A DNA stretch of 64,000 nucleotides. Origin: Gracilaria vermiculophylla (Eukaryota > Rhodophyta > Florideophyceae > Gracilariales > Gracilariaceae). Location: the NCBI GenBank assembly GCA_019155205.2, contig JAHNZQ020003146.1, forward strand, positions 1,773,263-1,837,262. Direction: 5' to 3'. Of the stretch, positions 11,757 to 24,672 are shown in pieces. A program made the position numbers and the translations under genes. The stretch's first letter is position 1; the number at the start of each line of letters is the position of its first letter. The notes beneath the pieces were generated by a model. It did no database searches. It was not told where the DNA came from and saw only the letters and a list, made by a program, of their open reading frames with translations.

Positions 11757-12990
11757 TCTTGCACGGCGTGTGGCGATACTTTCGTAACAAAGTAAGGTTT
11801 TTGAATGTTTGCATAACATTGAAATGTGCATAGACTTCACAATATAGAAGACCACAAACCCACAGGTTGATATATGTGGCACAGTACAATTGCAGTGATC
11901 AAAGTGTAGTTTTGAATTTGTTAGACTTAAATAGTGCGCTCGCGGTATTAAGTATAACGCTAAGTTCTCTTTAAAGGCTGAGTCCAGTTTTCTTTTCACT
12001 GAGTTTTGGCCGGGCCATTTCTTCTCATTCACATCGTTCTCAACATTTCATCAATTTTTTCGTCTGTTTGTTATATAATTATTTTCCGTAGCCAGGTCTC
12101 TGGTATTCATCTCAGCGTCGTCCCTGCACTTAGACTGGCCTTGGCGCTTAACATACCAAGCAGTTGAGGTCGAGTGTATGCTAGGGTTTGCTTTAATTTT
12201 CAAGTGGTGCATGGGGTTATTCAAGAGCTCCCGCTGCCGACGGCCGTCGAATACGGCAAGTCGTTATGGGGCTTGGCAGATAAAGTCATTGTTCTGCGTC
12301 GGATAGCACTTGAAGCTATTCTGAAATTCTGTCACTCACATAGATTTCATTTGAAAATGAGGTGGCTAGAAGTGTGGCATAGTATGGCCTGAGTGTCTCT
12401 AGAACTGCAGCAGTTAGGCGATCGTTTAGGAGTATTTGAAGTCGCTCACGACCTCTTCTGGTATTGCGTGCAAAAACGGACGAATGGTTGTCTTCTTCAT
12501 AGTGCAAGCGTCAGCGAGTTCTTCGAGCTAGAACTCGATTATGCGAAACCCCAACTCAGCATTCGACCAAAGCGACCTGGAGGACGCAAAAAATCCGGAC
12601 CCGTTCCCCCATCCTCACGAACTTCCCAGGAAAGGATTGCGCCATATCTCCCGGATAGCGAACAAGCACGAGAAATGACGTAAGCATACGCCGCCTTTAG
12701 TAGGGACCCAGAAGCACTGCTTCGTCTCTTACGTCCACTTTCAAAGCTAGCACGATCTAGAGGCTCACTTCAGTTCTCGCATATATCCTTTTGTGGCGCG
12801 CCACCACTCATGTGCTAAAACGGACATCCGCTGTCGCGTTCGCAGTGAGAAGTGTTTTGAAGCCCACGATCTACAGGTGCTCTACAAAGATTGTCGTCAT
12901 AATTCAGTCGTCACTGTAGGACACGGATCAAAAAATCTATTTGTTTTGCATGTTCCGTCGCTAAAGATTTCTAATTTAAAGTAAGAATCA
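11757..12990 (+). repeat. Unidentified dispersed repeat R, copy 1
   Basis: This stretch aligns by eye, with many substitutions and indels, to 52957-54110 on the same strand. Shared nucleotide landmarks are TTGCACGGCGTG, ATATGTGGCACAGTACAAT and the block around TTCTCAACATTTCATCAATT. Translated pieces also match between copies: a block with VEYGKSLWGLADKV and LRRIALEAI here versus VDYVTSFGDLSDKI and LLRVRPETI there, then FWYCVQKRTNGCLLHSASV versus LWYCIRVLTTSCLLHIASV, and MARHHSCAKTD versus VARHNSYQKTD. Protein-level similarity across two broken copies suggests a decayed coding element or gene duplicate. I do not recognise the family. Confidence 0.55.
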
Positions 12991-15989
12991 CGATTCCTAT
13001 TAGTACGAACTTGTTTTTATTGATGCTGAGAATCTACAATAAGCAGCATTTCGGGAGCAGTTGCTGTTGGCTCTGTCTCTATTGGGATGTTTCGCGGTAT
13101 ATGGAAGCTCCACACCATATATATAGTGGAACCTGAGCTTCTCTACCATTACCATTTGAAGCTGGGCAGCTTCTGGCAAATTATCGATTCCTGTGGTTGT
13201 TCCAGTCGACAAGCATGCTAGCCGGCTACACCAACAATCCTCACTGTCCCACACGTACTATTTACCTTAATACCAATCGAATGCCATCACCGACCAGCCA
13301 TTCTGAGCCTACAGCCTTTTTGGTGCTGTTGTTATCATTCTTCATACCGATTTGACTGTACTTCAGGGTTGAACCAGTTCTGTGTTACCTAAACCCGATG
13401 CCTTTCTTGTGCTTACCAACCAGCTAGTTATCATTCTAGGATTCATTTGGTCTCTTTTTCTAGATGGAACTACTCTTGTGCTCTCTAGACCCAGCATAAA
13501 CTGCTTCCTACCAACCCTTTTCGCATGTGCTGCCCGCTGTACCACTTTTGACGTCCCAACTTAGAAAGTGATAGTGTATAAGGATTTATCAAACATAGAA
13601 GATTCGAAAGAAAGAAGAAAATTGAGTACAGTTTGGTTCAGACAAATTCCGTATGACAGTTCGCGCGAATCTCCGATCTACATGAACTGGAATCATACCT
13701 ACTAATAAATATTTGACAACGTTTTCGTTGAAGGAAGACAGTGCGTCTTCTTCGAGAAATCAGATCAGATATCGGACACGACAGAAGTCATAAGGGGTTG
13801 CTTGGGAAGGAAAAAAAAAAAATTCTTCCTTACTCAGCTCGACGGCAAAGAGACCGTGTCTCAATCGACAGGAAGAATTCGCCGGACCGGGGATTAGAGC
13901 CTCTTTGAAGAAGCAATTGGTTACCAAAGAGAAATTACAAAGTTTCTGAATGGCAGTTTCTGGCTTGGACATTAACGCGACTCCAGCCAGAATGGTTTAC
14001 CGCACCCAAAGTAATTTGACCCAAACGATTCTCGCGATTGTATCCCAGTTTCTGCAAAAGGACGCTTGGTCATATATCGACCAAATGGTATGGAACACTT
14101 TTCGAGAACAGAAGATGGCGATGTCCCAAAAAGGGCAAACGTCATCTACTCTTTCAGAACCCGTATAATTACTTCATGGTACAGTGCTGTACGGGAGGTT
14201 TCACGGGTTTGCTAACGAGACAAGTTTTCCAATCATTTCGAGTCGTGTAAAACTATAAGACTCAGTGAGAAAGGGGGCGGACTCTAACGGAGAAAAGAGC
14301 CTGGTGATCTAGTATCTCATGCACCCAACTGGATAAGCCGCAAAGGACACCAAGGGATGTGACTCTAACAGTGATGGTTTTTCTGCGGCAAAGGACGAAT
14401 ACTGATGGAACCAAAAGAGAAAAGGGAGAAATCCCAACGGCAGTAGAACCATGCTGCAAGGCCGAGGATGGAGACCCCTAGTTCAAAATCCGAAACGAAC
14501 CTCTAAACAGACTGATAGAAATAGCACAGATCGAAGAAGCGGAAGAAATCTCGCCATATCGGATAAGGTCGCTGCACGGGATAACTAATTGGCACACACC
14601 ATCAAAATCATATTTTGATGGAAAGAACGTGGAAATACCACAGCCGTTGAATGACCTCCTCACAACAGCTGTACTTTGTGGCACCTACAAGTGCAAAAAC
14701 TTCTGACGACTCTTATACGGAGGTATGATAGAGAGAGTGACTAAGTATTATCGCAGTCTTTGTCCACATAAAGGGGATTTTGACTATTAATAGTGATGAC
14801 TCCATCAAGAAATGGATTACTTTCAACAGTTTGAGCTGGTATATGACCGAAAAGGACTTTAGAAAGGAACCTCCATGCAAGCATTTCAGTTCTTCATGGA
14901 AGAGGCTAGCTGGCGCATTGCGTACCAGTAGTTTTTAAGGAAAACCCATGGTGTTTGACGATGATTGCAGAGAGATTCTTCGCACCTTTTGAAAATTGGT
15001 GATTTACCTTTCGCAGGATTATGCTACCAATGAGGTCATCGAAGAATTCCATACCAATGATTGAAATGGCCGGCAACGGGCTGAACAGATGGATCTATAC
15101 TTTGCTAGGATGTTGTTCGGCCTTGCCTTCCAGTGTCTGAATTTCTTTACCACCTCTCGATTAAAGTCCTCATATAGCGATTATTTGAATGAGACCATCA
15201 GGATGTAGGCTCATAAACATTTGGAAAATCATTGACATCAGGCTTGTAACGCACTCGCCCGAAAAGCACAGGAGAATAGCTACTCCCACAGAACTGAGCT
15301 ACGCTCTTGGATACAATCAGGGGTTCCTTTAAGGTATAACCCGGAAGCGAACAGAAGACTGGCAATGCAGTACTCTTTATCAACTCCAGCACGATAAGGA
15401 AACACTTCAAAATTTTGGAAACTCACTACCGTTTCTCAAGTGGGAGGAAGTGTGTTAGAACACTGAGTCCATGGTTGAGAACGTGAGCGATGGCGACCAG
15501 CCCAGGAGAAGTCGGCGGGCTGACCAGGGTTTATATAGAGAATCAGACCTTCGAAAACGAGGCCACAATGATTGATTTCTACGGTACTCCTTTAGATGCA
15601 CCAGCTATGAAACATCTTATTGACAGCTTTGCAAAGCCAAAACAAATGTCATTCACTGGACGGTTGTCCTTTGCAAGATGCTTCTAGAACATTCCATCGT
15701 GGACACGATTCGGATGCTTACATTGTTGCCAAGAGTGACAATAGATTCCTGTAATGCTTATGGCATCAAACATAGCATGATGAAATGGACTGTCAAACGT
15801 GGTTGCAAAGCCTGTTTATGGCAAACAACAGATCGAATCAAACCGTAATCTCAAAGGGAATCCATCCAAGTTACGTAAATCATAAAATGTCAAGTTTATT
15901 ACTCATTTCTCATATAATAGAAGCATAAACGAATGTAAATCCTAACAAAGTGACTCTCAAACTGAATACATGTATGTGTTTTACTATTT
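12991..15989. other. Degenerate DNA, possibly the 5' part of Gypsy relic K1
   Basis: No clear coding domain. Short frames at 13950-14168 and 15490-15687 could be gag fragments of the Gypsy relic that follows, because that relic needs a gag and protease upstream, but no zinc-knuckle or protease motif is visible. RT palm motifs are absent, so a deletion before 15990 is likely. The A-run near 13810-13821 is short and not a convincing poly(A) tail. Confidence 0.3.
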
Positions 15990-18014
15990 TTCCAAATACT
16001 TGGGACATATTGTAAGTCCTGACGGTGTGTATGCCTCCAGAAATTATCCAATCGGAAAACGAAGTGAAAACTTCACAAATCCAGACCGATATTCATTCCT
16101 TTCTTGGCTTTTCTACCGTGTATTGTCGGTTTATCAAGATATTTACAAAGACAGCCGCTTCTTTGAACAGAAGATCACAGAAAGTTCAACTGGCATGTTT
16201 GAAGCGCCTGTAGTACTATTAAGTACAGCCTTTTTCGATCGCGCCCGGATAGCGTGCTGGCTCATGCAGGAGCACGAAGATTAAACTAAAGTCTCGATCG
16301 AATATCGGAGCAGGGCCCATATCACGGCAGAACAGAATTATTCCTTATGCGAAAACAAATACCTCGCGATATTATGTAGCATATTATTGCTCAAGTTTTA
16401 TCTGTAGGCTGTTACGTTCACCACTCGAATGGAGCACGATGCCTTCCGCGGGACTCTTTGCATTTCAGCTGCCTCCGTACAACCGACCGGATGCAGAATG
16501 CGTTAAAATTTCAATAGAAAGTATAATACGAACTAAGAATGAAGAACAATGTCCTCGATACGCCTTCTAGCTTGCAAACCGACGGGTGGGGAGAGCAACC
16601 CATACAGGACTAGGTCCCGTATTTCGAAGTCGGAGGAGCTAGAAATGATGAGGATTGCACGTGTATGAAACTCAAGGGAGCTTTTTAGATCGTAAACGAT
16701 AGTGAGGCCGGGACATTAACTATAATGTTGGATACGGGAAACCTACCAACGCCGTTAAAAAAGGAGGAGCTTTTACAGTAGCAGGCAACTGAAAAATACT
16801 GCACGGCGTGGCTCCCGTGTCTTGGTCCAGATTGGATTCCGATTGAAAACTTCCTGGAGATATTATTGATATGAAAATCCGCTTTGAACGTTCTGCTCCA
16901 AAACGTGTTAGCTGAGTGATTACTCCAACAGGTATGGCATCTAGCCCATGTTTCAGTATTTTCGAGCCATCCTAATAGTTCACGTATGTAGTCAGCCTTA
17001 CGGCAAGAGTTCTACGTGCCGATGGTAACACATGAAGTGCACATATTCATGGCTAGGCACTTGTCTTTTATCAAGCCACGAAGGGGGCAGCACAAGCACA
17101 GAAAATACTTTAATTTGTTTTCTGATACCGGCCCACTTTAGTCTTAGCTTTCAATATCCTGGAAAAGCTACGCGTAACTCTTACGGGCTACAAGCACGTG
17201 CTATTCATTACCAACATGTTTTCAAAGTTGCGCAGAGCCGTTTTCGTGGAGACAACAACCTCGAGCGTCCTAGCAGAAACATTTCTAACTAGCTATATAT
17301 ACCGACATTATGCCCATCTATTCCTGCTCTCAGACACCGTATAAAACGTGGCCTCCAAGTTTCTGAAATCTGTTTATATTATGCTGATTTCGAAGCATTC
17401 CTTCACGACTGCGTACCATCCCCAGACTAATAACCGAGTGAGACGTTACAAAAACATTTTAGTAACAGGGCTCCGACATTACTTAGCGGAACACTAAACC
17501 TCTTGATCGGATTTCGTGCAGACATCAACGTACGCCGACAACGTACAGGTGCATCATTCCAAAAGGGCGACACCGTTTGACCAGATTTTGGCTCTTAAAA
17601 CACCCCGTTCAGTTTTAACCAATGGCATAACGAATCAACACACGGCGGGGACTCAAAACTTGCTCGAGTAAAAAATTCTAATCTACAATGTCTCTCGTAA
17701 GTCCTTAAAGTTCCTACCCGCCTGATGAAAAATACCCGTCCGCGGAACGTAACATACCACGACCAAAAGGTCAAGCGAGCAATCCAACTGGAAACCAGGG
17801 ACTACGCTTATACAGATGTACCTCCAGATAATGGCAGAGCAGTCCTGGCACTAAATCAGGAAAACACAATGGAAGATGAATCAATTAAGTCAAATCTGGT
17901 GCTGATATCAACCGGTCCGTATATAGGGTTTTCATATGGCCACGACTCAATAATTATGACGGGACGAGAACTTGTCAGTATCATACGGATTTATTGAGTA
18001 TTGAAGGCTGCTAT
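15990..18014 (+). pseudogene. Gypsy relic K1 pol: RT thumb, RNase H, integrase
   Basis: A heavily decayed Ty3/Gypsy pol on the plus strand. RT connection motifs KYLGHIVSPDGVYAS and IHSFLGFSTVYCRFIK lie at about 15994-16213. RNase H is recognisable near 16300-16450 (YRSRAHITAEQNYSLCE, LKFYL). The integrase core is at about 17195-17499: ITNMFSKLRRAVFVETTTSS, then LFLLSDTV (second Asp, the usual DNG lost) and FTTAYHPQTNNRVRRYK, where the third catalytic Glu has become Arg. It ends with TYADNVQVHHSKRATPF at about 17530. The chromodomain of the same element is displaced to 35130-35290 because a Copia element inserted at 18015. Confidence 0.75.
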
Positions 18015-18649
18015 TGTAGAATATTCGTGCGGAACTACGTCACATAATGGACATATTTGTACGAACCTCATCGGGGTCATGGCTACAATACAGTACACAA
18101 AAATAACATATAGTATTCATATGTTATATAAAGTTGCGTGTTTGCAGATGAAATCAACACACAATAACTGCGCTGGCCACTGAATTTGTTTTCTCTAGTA
18201 GAGAGGTATTCTCGTCACGGATTACGTACATGGATAACATCCCTACAAGGGATAGATATTTAGTTGTAGAAGATTCAGAGTTTTAGAACAGTAAAAAATG
18301 AGAAGACCGGCAAAATCGTTGCCAACTTCTCTAACAACAATTAACAACATATAAATTCAACGCTCTCTTAATGGCAAACCGCGAATACTTTGCAACTACA
18401 GGCTATCAGTCGCACGACGCACGCAACGCCTTCAAAGGCGTATACGTTTGAAGCTACGACAGATACGTGGTAGATTACGCAGTTCCGTTTGGACTCAGCC
18501 TCATCATGAGGCTGTCAGTCTTCTCGCATCTGTGAGAGTAGTTTTCTTTAATTTACGCAGCTCAACAGAGAGTCGCGGATTAGAGTATCTACTGGATCAT
18601 ACTCATTGGGCCTAAGCAGTTCTAATAATATTTTACACTATCCTCGACA
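18015..18649 (+). repeat. Copia 5' LTR
   Basis: Starts TGTAGAATATTCG and ends ATCCTCGACA. It aligns end to end with the split 3' LTR. By eye, divergence is uneven: the segment from about 18290 to 18545 is nearly identical, while both outer parts differ much more. Confidence 0.9.
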
Positions 18650-18682
18650 GTTACAATTGTTACGGTCGACCACAATTGTAAC
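18650..18682 (+). other. Perfect 11-bp inverted repeat next to the Copia 5' LTR
   Basis: GTTACAATTGT (18650-18660) and its exact reverse complement ACAATTGTAAC (18672-18682) flank an 11-nt loop that contains the palindrome GGTCGACC. The position immediately after the LTR is where a primer-binding site is expected, so the site would be inside or beside a strong hairpin. Whether it binds a tRNA or self-primes cannot be told from the sequence. Confidence 0.6.
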
Positions 18683-18859
18683 AGGACAGGAGAAGTACGT
18701 CAGACAACTCTGAAATGCGAGAGAGTGGAGAAAAAGGAAATGAATATTCATCAGAGACTGGTAATTTGGATGCAGTAGCCAGCCTTACGAACATTCAATG
18801 CGGCTGTATGCCAACTAATTGGCGATACAGACCCCCCACCCCCCAACGCATCTCGTGAT

Positions 18860-20230
18860 ACTAAGAAACAAGGTCGAGAAGAATTGGAAAAGTACTCTAA
18901 AACAATGATGGAAGTTTTAAAGGAATCAAACTGGCGTAATGCACACCTGTGGTATGATTTTACATCCACATTCAGACCTGAATCAATCGGGTATCTGTCG
19001 AAAGCTACAGCTGTCCGATGGATAACATTTTGGAAAGAGAGGGGTTTATACGATCGTCAACACCAGAGATAAAAACGTGCAAAAGCTCTGATGGATTGCT
19101 TGGAACATCCTACCTTCATTCTTTTTCCACAAGAAGAAACAACGGGAAATGGAACATCGACAGAGCAACCTTCTGCCTCAATGCAGAAGAACAATGGAGA
19201 AATGGTGCACGAATAAATTCAATCACCAGACGCCCAGACACAGTACAAGGAACACCAAAGAGAAGGGGGATATCTGAGAAACCACCATGATGAAGTACTA
19301 CAGTCGGTATCAGCAAAACGCACATTACAGGAAACGTTGCAAAATATATGCGCGAACTCTTTTCAAAACCATGGACCAATTCCATCCTCTTAGAAAGATA
19401 TATATAGCACAGGCCACTCATCTGGCCTTAATAATATGCTTAAGGCTCGTCAAAAACGATGTACGTACGGAAAAAGATTTGACGAGGATGTTCAAGGAGC
19501 ATTAGACTTTTATGATGCAATGGCCAGACTTTGCCGCCTAACAGACATTAAAAAAGCGGAAGTTTTGTCAGCAATACTTCGCGATCACGCATTATCTTTC
19601 TACATGAGAACATATCGAGTAGAAGGTTCGTACCAGAATATCTTGGAGAAGATAACCCACAAATATGTCAATGTCGAACATAGAACCGTACCTTAAGCCT
19701 TTGGCAGTCCATGCACTTGTCGCAAGCAATGGGAGAGAGCCCACAGAAATGCGAACTTGAAGTGTTTCGATCTGTTTGCCATAAACTCTCCAAACTACAG
19801 AAACAAATAGACCCAGCATACAGAACGGACCAATTTCTTCGGGACAAGCTGATCATATCCGTCGATACTCCACAGATTGCGCAGTCTATGCGAGAGCGGG
19901 TACCTTTAACCTCAAAGGAAGCTAGAAGCCGAATTGCAACCTTCCTTTCAAGCGAACCTCAATCTGCAGAAGCATCAGTCACAAAAGAAGTGGACAATTC
20001 CAGGAGCCTCTCCGCTATGTATAGTTTGGGGAATAAATATGGGGTAGATGCTAGAAAATCTTTTCATGGCCAAGTAAGAAAGAACAGAGAGGATTGCAAC
20101 AGCAGAAAAAATCTCATCGAAATGGGTTTCACGAAAGAAAAGGTGTTACGTCTGCGGAGAAGACCACTTGGCACGTACAAGAAACGATTAACAGGGGATC
20201 TAAGCAGCAATCGAGCGAATGAAAACAACC
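18860..20230 (+). pseudogene. Copia gag
   Basis: A gag frame with several stops and one or more shifts. It includes LEKYSKTMMEVLKES, the capsid-like block LDFYDAMARLCRLTDIKK and AILRDHALSFYMRTY, and a second well-preserved frame (19711-20280) with VFRSVCHKLSKLQKQID, FLRDKLIISVDTPQIAQSM and RIATFLSSE. A degenerate zinc-knuckle, CYVCGEDHLARTR, is read at 20144-20182 in another frame; the last Cys is Arg and the spacing is one residue short. Gag would form the cytoplasmic virus-like particle. The frame at 19711 is in the track of pol but not continuous with it, so the element is not functional. Confidence 0.75.
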
Positions 20231-23200
20231 AGTTCGTTTGCATTCATCACAGTCGAGGAGCTTTTGGCCATCCTGGATGATGTCACCATAAGCAATGAAG
20301 AAGAAATAGAAGACGGAGCTCATATTGTGTATAGCAGCGATAGGGAAAGCGACAAAGTCAAATCGGGAGAAGATACCGCCTTTATAGTCGAAAACAAAAT
20401 GGATCTACATGCTGCGGATGAAATTTTGGTCTCCGATTCAGCATTTGCTCATGGAATTGGATACCACAGAGACCATGATGTAGCATTTGCAGCAATGGAG
20501 TGCGAACTTAAAAAGGGTGAGAATGAAAACTTCGAAGGAATCCGTATCGATACTTGGGCAAACCGTTCTTCGGTTATGTCTTATGCCAAATACAAGGCTT
20601 ACTGCAAACACTTTGAGGTTCCATGTCATATTGACCGGTCAAGTGCTAGAAAACTTCAGGAACGGCTGGTAGCTCCCAGCCAATTGGTACAGCCACCATT
20701 CCAGTCCCGTTTCGGGACCTTAACCATGCGATGGACGTCACATTCCAAAATATACAAGACAAATTACCAAGCCTGCTCAGTATGAAAGATATGTGAGACA
20801 ATGGACTGGAAATAAGCATCCAAGAACATTCCATCAAGGACAAACACCTTGCTCAGGACTTGTTATTCAGAAATTATTTTCTGATTAATAATTGGGAATG
20901 TGGAGACCTATCGTATTCACTGTACACGGAGACAGAGCTCCGTAAACTTCAAAGTGTATTTGGTTACCCTCCTGTACAGTTTTTTACGAACTTACTGAAA
21001 TAAGCTCGCCCTGGCAAAATGAATGCGGAAACGCGCAAAACAATCAAGAACCTAACAAACGCAAGTATCACGTGTGCCATCCACGCGTTTCGGCCGAAAA
21101 GATTGAAGTTGACAGCTGGCACTGACGATGTGAAATTCAATCACATTGTAGGAGTGGACATCATGTATATAAATCAGAGACCAATTCTACATGCAGTCAA
21201 CGGGGCCTCTCACTCTAACACAGAATCTTTTATTAAACGCTTGATGTCTTCCAAAGTTTGGAGAACCCTACTGCGATTTTGGTCCCAACTTTATCTCGGG
21301 CCACTGGATTTTCTTCGCATCGATCAAGAAAGTACTTTTTGCGTCAATCGAGATTTTAGACTTTTCTGAAGCAAAGGAATTCGTATACTACCCTCGTCCA
21401 TCGAATCTTTATTCAAGTTGTCCCAGATTGAAAGATATCATGGGCTCCTTTGATTTGCATTTCAGAATATTCGAGCGTCACTGCCTCACTCAAAGACCGA
21501 TGTAGATTGTATCCAAATGGCCGTCAAATCTGTGAACGACACAATAGGTCCTGAGAGCCTTTGCCCAACCCTCTTCGTTTTCGGCTGTATACCCCGCACG
21601 GCCTGCGGGACCCCGGTAGACTCTCAACTCGAACTTGCAAGAGCAATTGATTTCACCATGGACGCAGTCCAAAAAGAACAAACAAAGCGTCGTGTCTCAT
21701 TTGGTCTTCGCTATTACAACGGCCCCTAGGCTGAGGAGCAAAGCAGCGATCTGGATAAATTACCTTCTGGTGCTCTGGTGTATGTCTATCAAGAGCACAC
21801 GAAGACGTGGGAAGGACCATTCAAGTTCATCCAAATCGAAGGAGAAACTATTGTTATCCAAATGCCTCACGGCCGCCGCATATTTCGTTCCACGGTCGTC
21901 AAACCGGGTAAACATTCTATCCTGGAAGACTCATCACTCTTGAATACCGAAACAAGGCAAGAAAATCCACTCCCGATGAAGATCACTGTAGAGGTTCTGA
22001 CCAGGATGTTCAAATAATCAGTGCAGGGAGAAGAGTTTTCAGCACCGCACCAAAACCATAGTTTTATTGAATCGAGAAAGAAAGAATTGGAAGGGTTTGA
22101 AGAATGAAGGACTTTCAAAGTGGTCGATGCCATTCATATCCCGAAAAAAAACTAGGATATATGGATCGAAATGGGCTGATCTGGTGAAAGATATAGATGG
22201 AAGGACAATCAAAAAGTCAAGACTTATGGCGCAAAAAGTTAGGTACCGCGGTGCGCTGGACATTGCAACAAAGTCTCCAACCGTGAGCAGACTAGGACAA
22301 TGCCTTGCGATTGCTCAACCTGCCATGTTTCAAGAACACACCGCCTACGTACCAGATATATCTCAAGCTTATATACAGTTAGAATCTATGAAAGGACGCG
22401 ACATTTATCTTCACCCTTCACCCGAAATGAATCTCAAAGATAGCCAGGTGTTGTAAACCTCTATATGAAACTTCAAAAAGCGGAGTAGACTGGTTTTTCA
22501 AATATCAAAAACACTACGAAGACAAATTGCAGATCACCCCAGCACTCGCTGAAACTTGTGGCCCATATAGACAAGGTCATATTACTCTAGATGGATTGAC
22601 CATCCTGCAACGATTCCTTTGGACACGGAACAGACAGTTTTCTGAAAGAGGAAGAAAAAAATTCGAGCAGATTCAAATCTAAACCATGTCAGTACCGAAG
22701 GGAAAAGGACTCAGCTACGTTTACTGGGATGAATATTTCTAAGAACGCAGATGGAACTGTGGAAATATCGCAGGGGATAAAACTTCAGTCTCTTGTCTGT
22801 TAAATATCCTAACTCTATCAAGGATTTTACTTGTGTTCAAGCTCAAGCTCATTACATTGAATGTTGCACTCGACCATATATTTTAGCTGCTGTACAACTA
22901 CTGGCAAGCTCTGCATCCGCCCCACAAACAGTACACTTTCGACGAATGCGAGCAATAATCGACAAATGTCATGAGACAGCGGATGTGTGATTAAAGTATG
23001 TACCATTAGACTTGGAAACCACGGGACTGGCTCTCTTTACCGACGCTTCATTCGCCATCACAGAAAAATTGAAGTCCTAGATGGGGTTTGTATTCCTTCT
23101 AACTGATGAGAACCAGAACGGAAATATCATTCATTGCGGAAGCTCAAGATGCAAACGAGTCACACGCTTAACGATGTACACGGTCTGATGTATGGTTTTG

Positions 23201-23553
23201 ATCAAGCATATGTCGCAAAGCATATGCTAGAAGAAATTCTTGCACGCACTATTTTTGTCGATGGTTGTGTTGCTTTACGAACAGTATTTAATGTAGATAC
23301 AAAACATGGAACAACTCTTGAAAAGCGGCTACACATAGATGTGAGTGCACTAAAGAAAAGCCACAAAAGGGTAGGACTGCGGTATTTAGCATGGATTCCA
23401 GGGGACCAAAACGTAGCAGATGGATTAACAAACGGTCTCGTTAATGACAGCCATGCTTTATGGAAATTGAATCCATCTAGCAGATTACACCTTAAACCAA
23501 CCAGATGGATTGAAGGAATGAAACACAGCTTCAACTGCTTGTCTAAACACTGA
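20231..23553 (+). pseudogene. Copia pol: protease, integrase, RT, RNase H
   Basis: Protease: IRIDTWANRSSVMSY, with the active-site DTGA changed to DTWA at 20549-20560. Integrase: zinc-binding end ELRKLQSVFGYPPV (His residues lost) near 20940, core VGVDIMYINQRPILHAV near 21150, second Asp in FLRIDQES near 21310, and a conserved tail with VNDTIGPESLCPTLFVFG and RRVSFGLRYY. RT: DISQAYIQLESMKGRDIYL near 22350; no YxDD box is visible. RNase H: LALFTDASFA near 23030 and, better preserved, ILARTIFVDGCVALRTVFNV to the LTR, including RYLAWIPGDQNVADGL, ending TGA 23551-23553. Domain order and wording fit fungal-type Copia elements (from memory). Stops and shifts occur in every domain. Confidence 0.85.
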
Positions 23554-23593
23554 GAATCGCATTATTTCTTCCTCGAAAAGAAAAATCCTGGAC

Positions 23594-24120
23594 TGTAGAA
23601 TATTCGGGCAGAGTTATGTCACATAATGGACAAATCTGTACCAACCCCATCGGGGTCATGGCTACAATGCAGTACATAAAAACGGCATACAATGCTCATG
23701 CGTTACATTCCGTTGCGTGTTTGCAGATGCACGAAACAGGCAATAACTGCGCTGGGCATGGAAACTGTCAATTCTAGTAGCGAATAATTCTCGCCACGGA
23801 GTATGTGCACGGATAACATCCATACAACTATTAGACATTTAGGTGTAGAAGTTTCAGAATTTTAGAACAGTAGAAAATGAGAAGACCGGCAAAATCGTTG
23901 CAAACTTCTCTAACAACAATTAACAACATATAAATTCAACGCTCTTTTATCGGCAAACCGCGCATACTTTGCAACTACAGGTTATCAGTCGCACGACGCA
24001 CGCAACGCCTTCAAAGGCGTATACGTTTGAAGCTACGACAAATACGTGGTAGATTAGGCAGTTCCGTTTGGACTCAGCCTCATCAGGAGCCCGTCAGTCT
24101 TCATGCATCTGTGAGAGTAG
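23594..24120 (+). repeat. Copia 3' LTR, first part
   Basis: The first 527 bp of the 3' LTR, starting TGTAGAATATTCG and ending GAGAGTAG, where Gypsy-A element 2 is inserted. The last five bases AGTAG form the target-site duplication with 34890-34894. Confidence 0.9.
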
Positions 24121-24672
24121 TATAGCACCGTGGGCTCTCCTCTCGAGGTAGTAAAGCACAATGTCTGTTAGGAGTTTTTCTTGACTCCAAAGGTGCGTGT
24201 TCCTAGAGGGGGTCTTTGGTATCCGCTGTCGCGAGCCGGGGGAATTCTTAAAAGAGACCGCAAACAATAAGCCAAGGGGGAGGTTCACTAGGCGGACAAT
24301 GCTCCTACAGGCGCTGCTATGATGCGACCTGGGGATCGGCGGCTTACAAACCTGGGTTAATCGACGAGAGACTCCAAGCAGAAAATTAGTTGGAGACTCA
24401 AGGGTGCTTGTCTTTACTTCCACAGAAATGGAACTCAACCGGCAGATTGAGTATCAGGCCGGGAGACCGCCTCGGTAGGTCTCGCTACTGTACTAATTAT
24501 CTGCATAAATTAACTAAATTAAATAGTACTTCTACCGTCTCTTAAGGATTCTGTAGCGCACGTGGGCAGAATTATGCACCATGTGGCCCAGCTATTAAAA
24601 TACGAGCCCTCCTTAAGAATATTATACCATAAGGCCACACCACCATATTACCTTACGCGCCACTGTACTTCA
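24121..24672 (-). repeat. Gypsy-A LTR (element 2, 3' LTR)
   Basis: A 552-bp reverse-oriented LTR. Its outer end is mutated (TATAGCACCG for TGTGGTACTG), but the target duplication fixes the border. The inner end is ...CACTGTACTTCA. Confidence 0.9.

Noticed and set aside
13805..13825. A-run as the poly(A) tail of a LINE
   Set aside because: Only about 11 A, with no LINE reverse transcriptase upstream on either strand.
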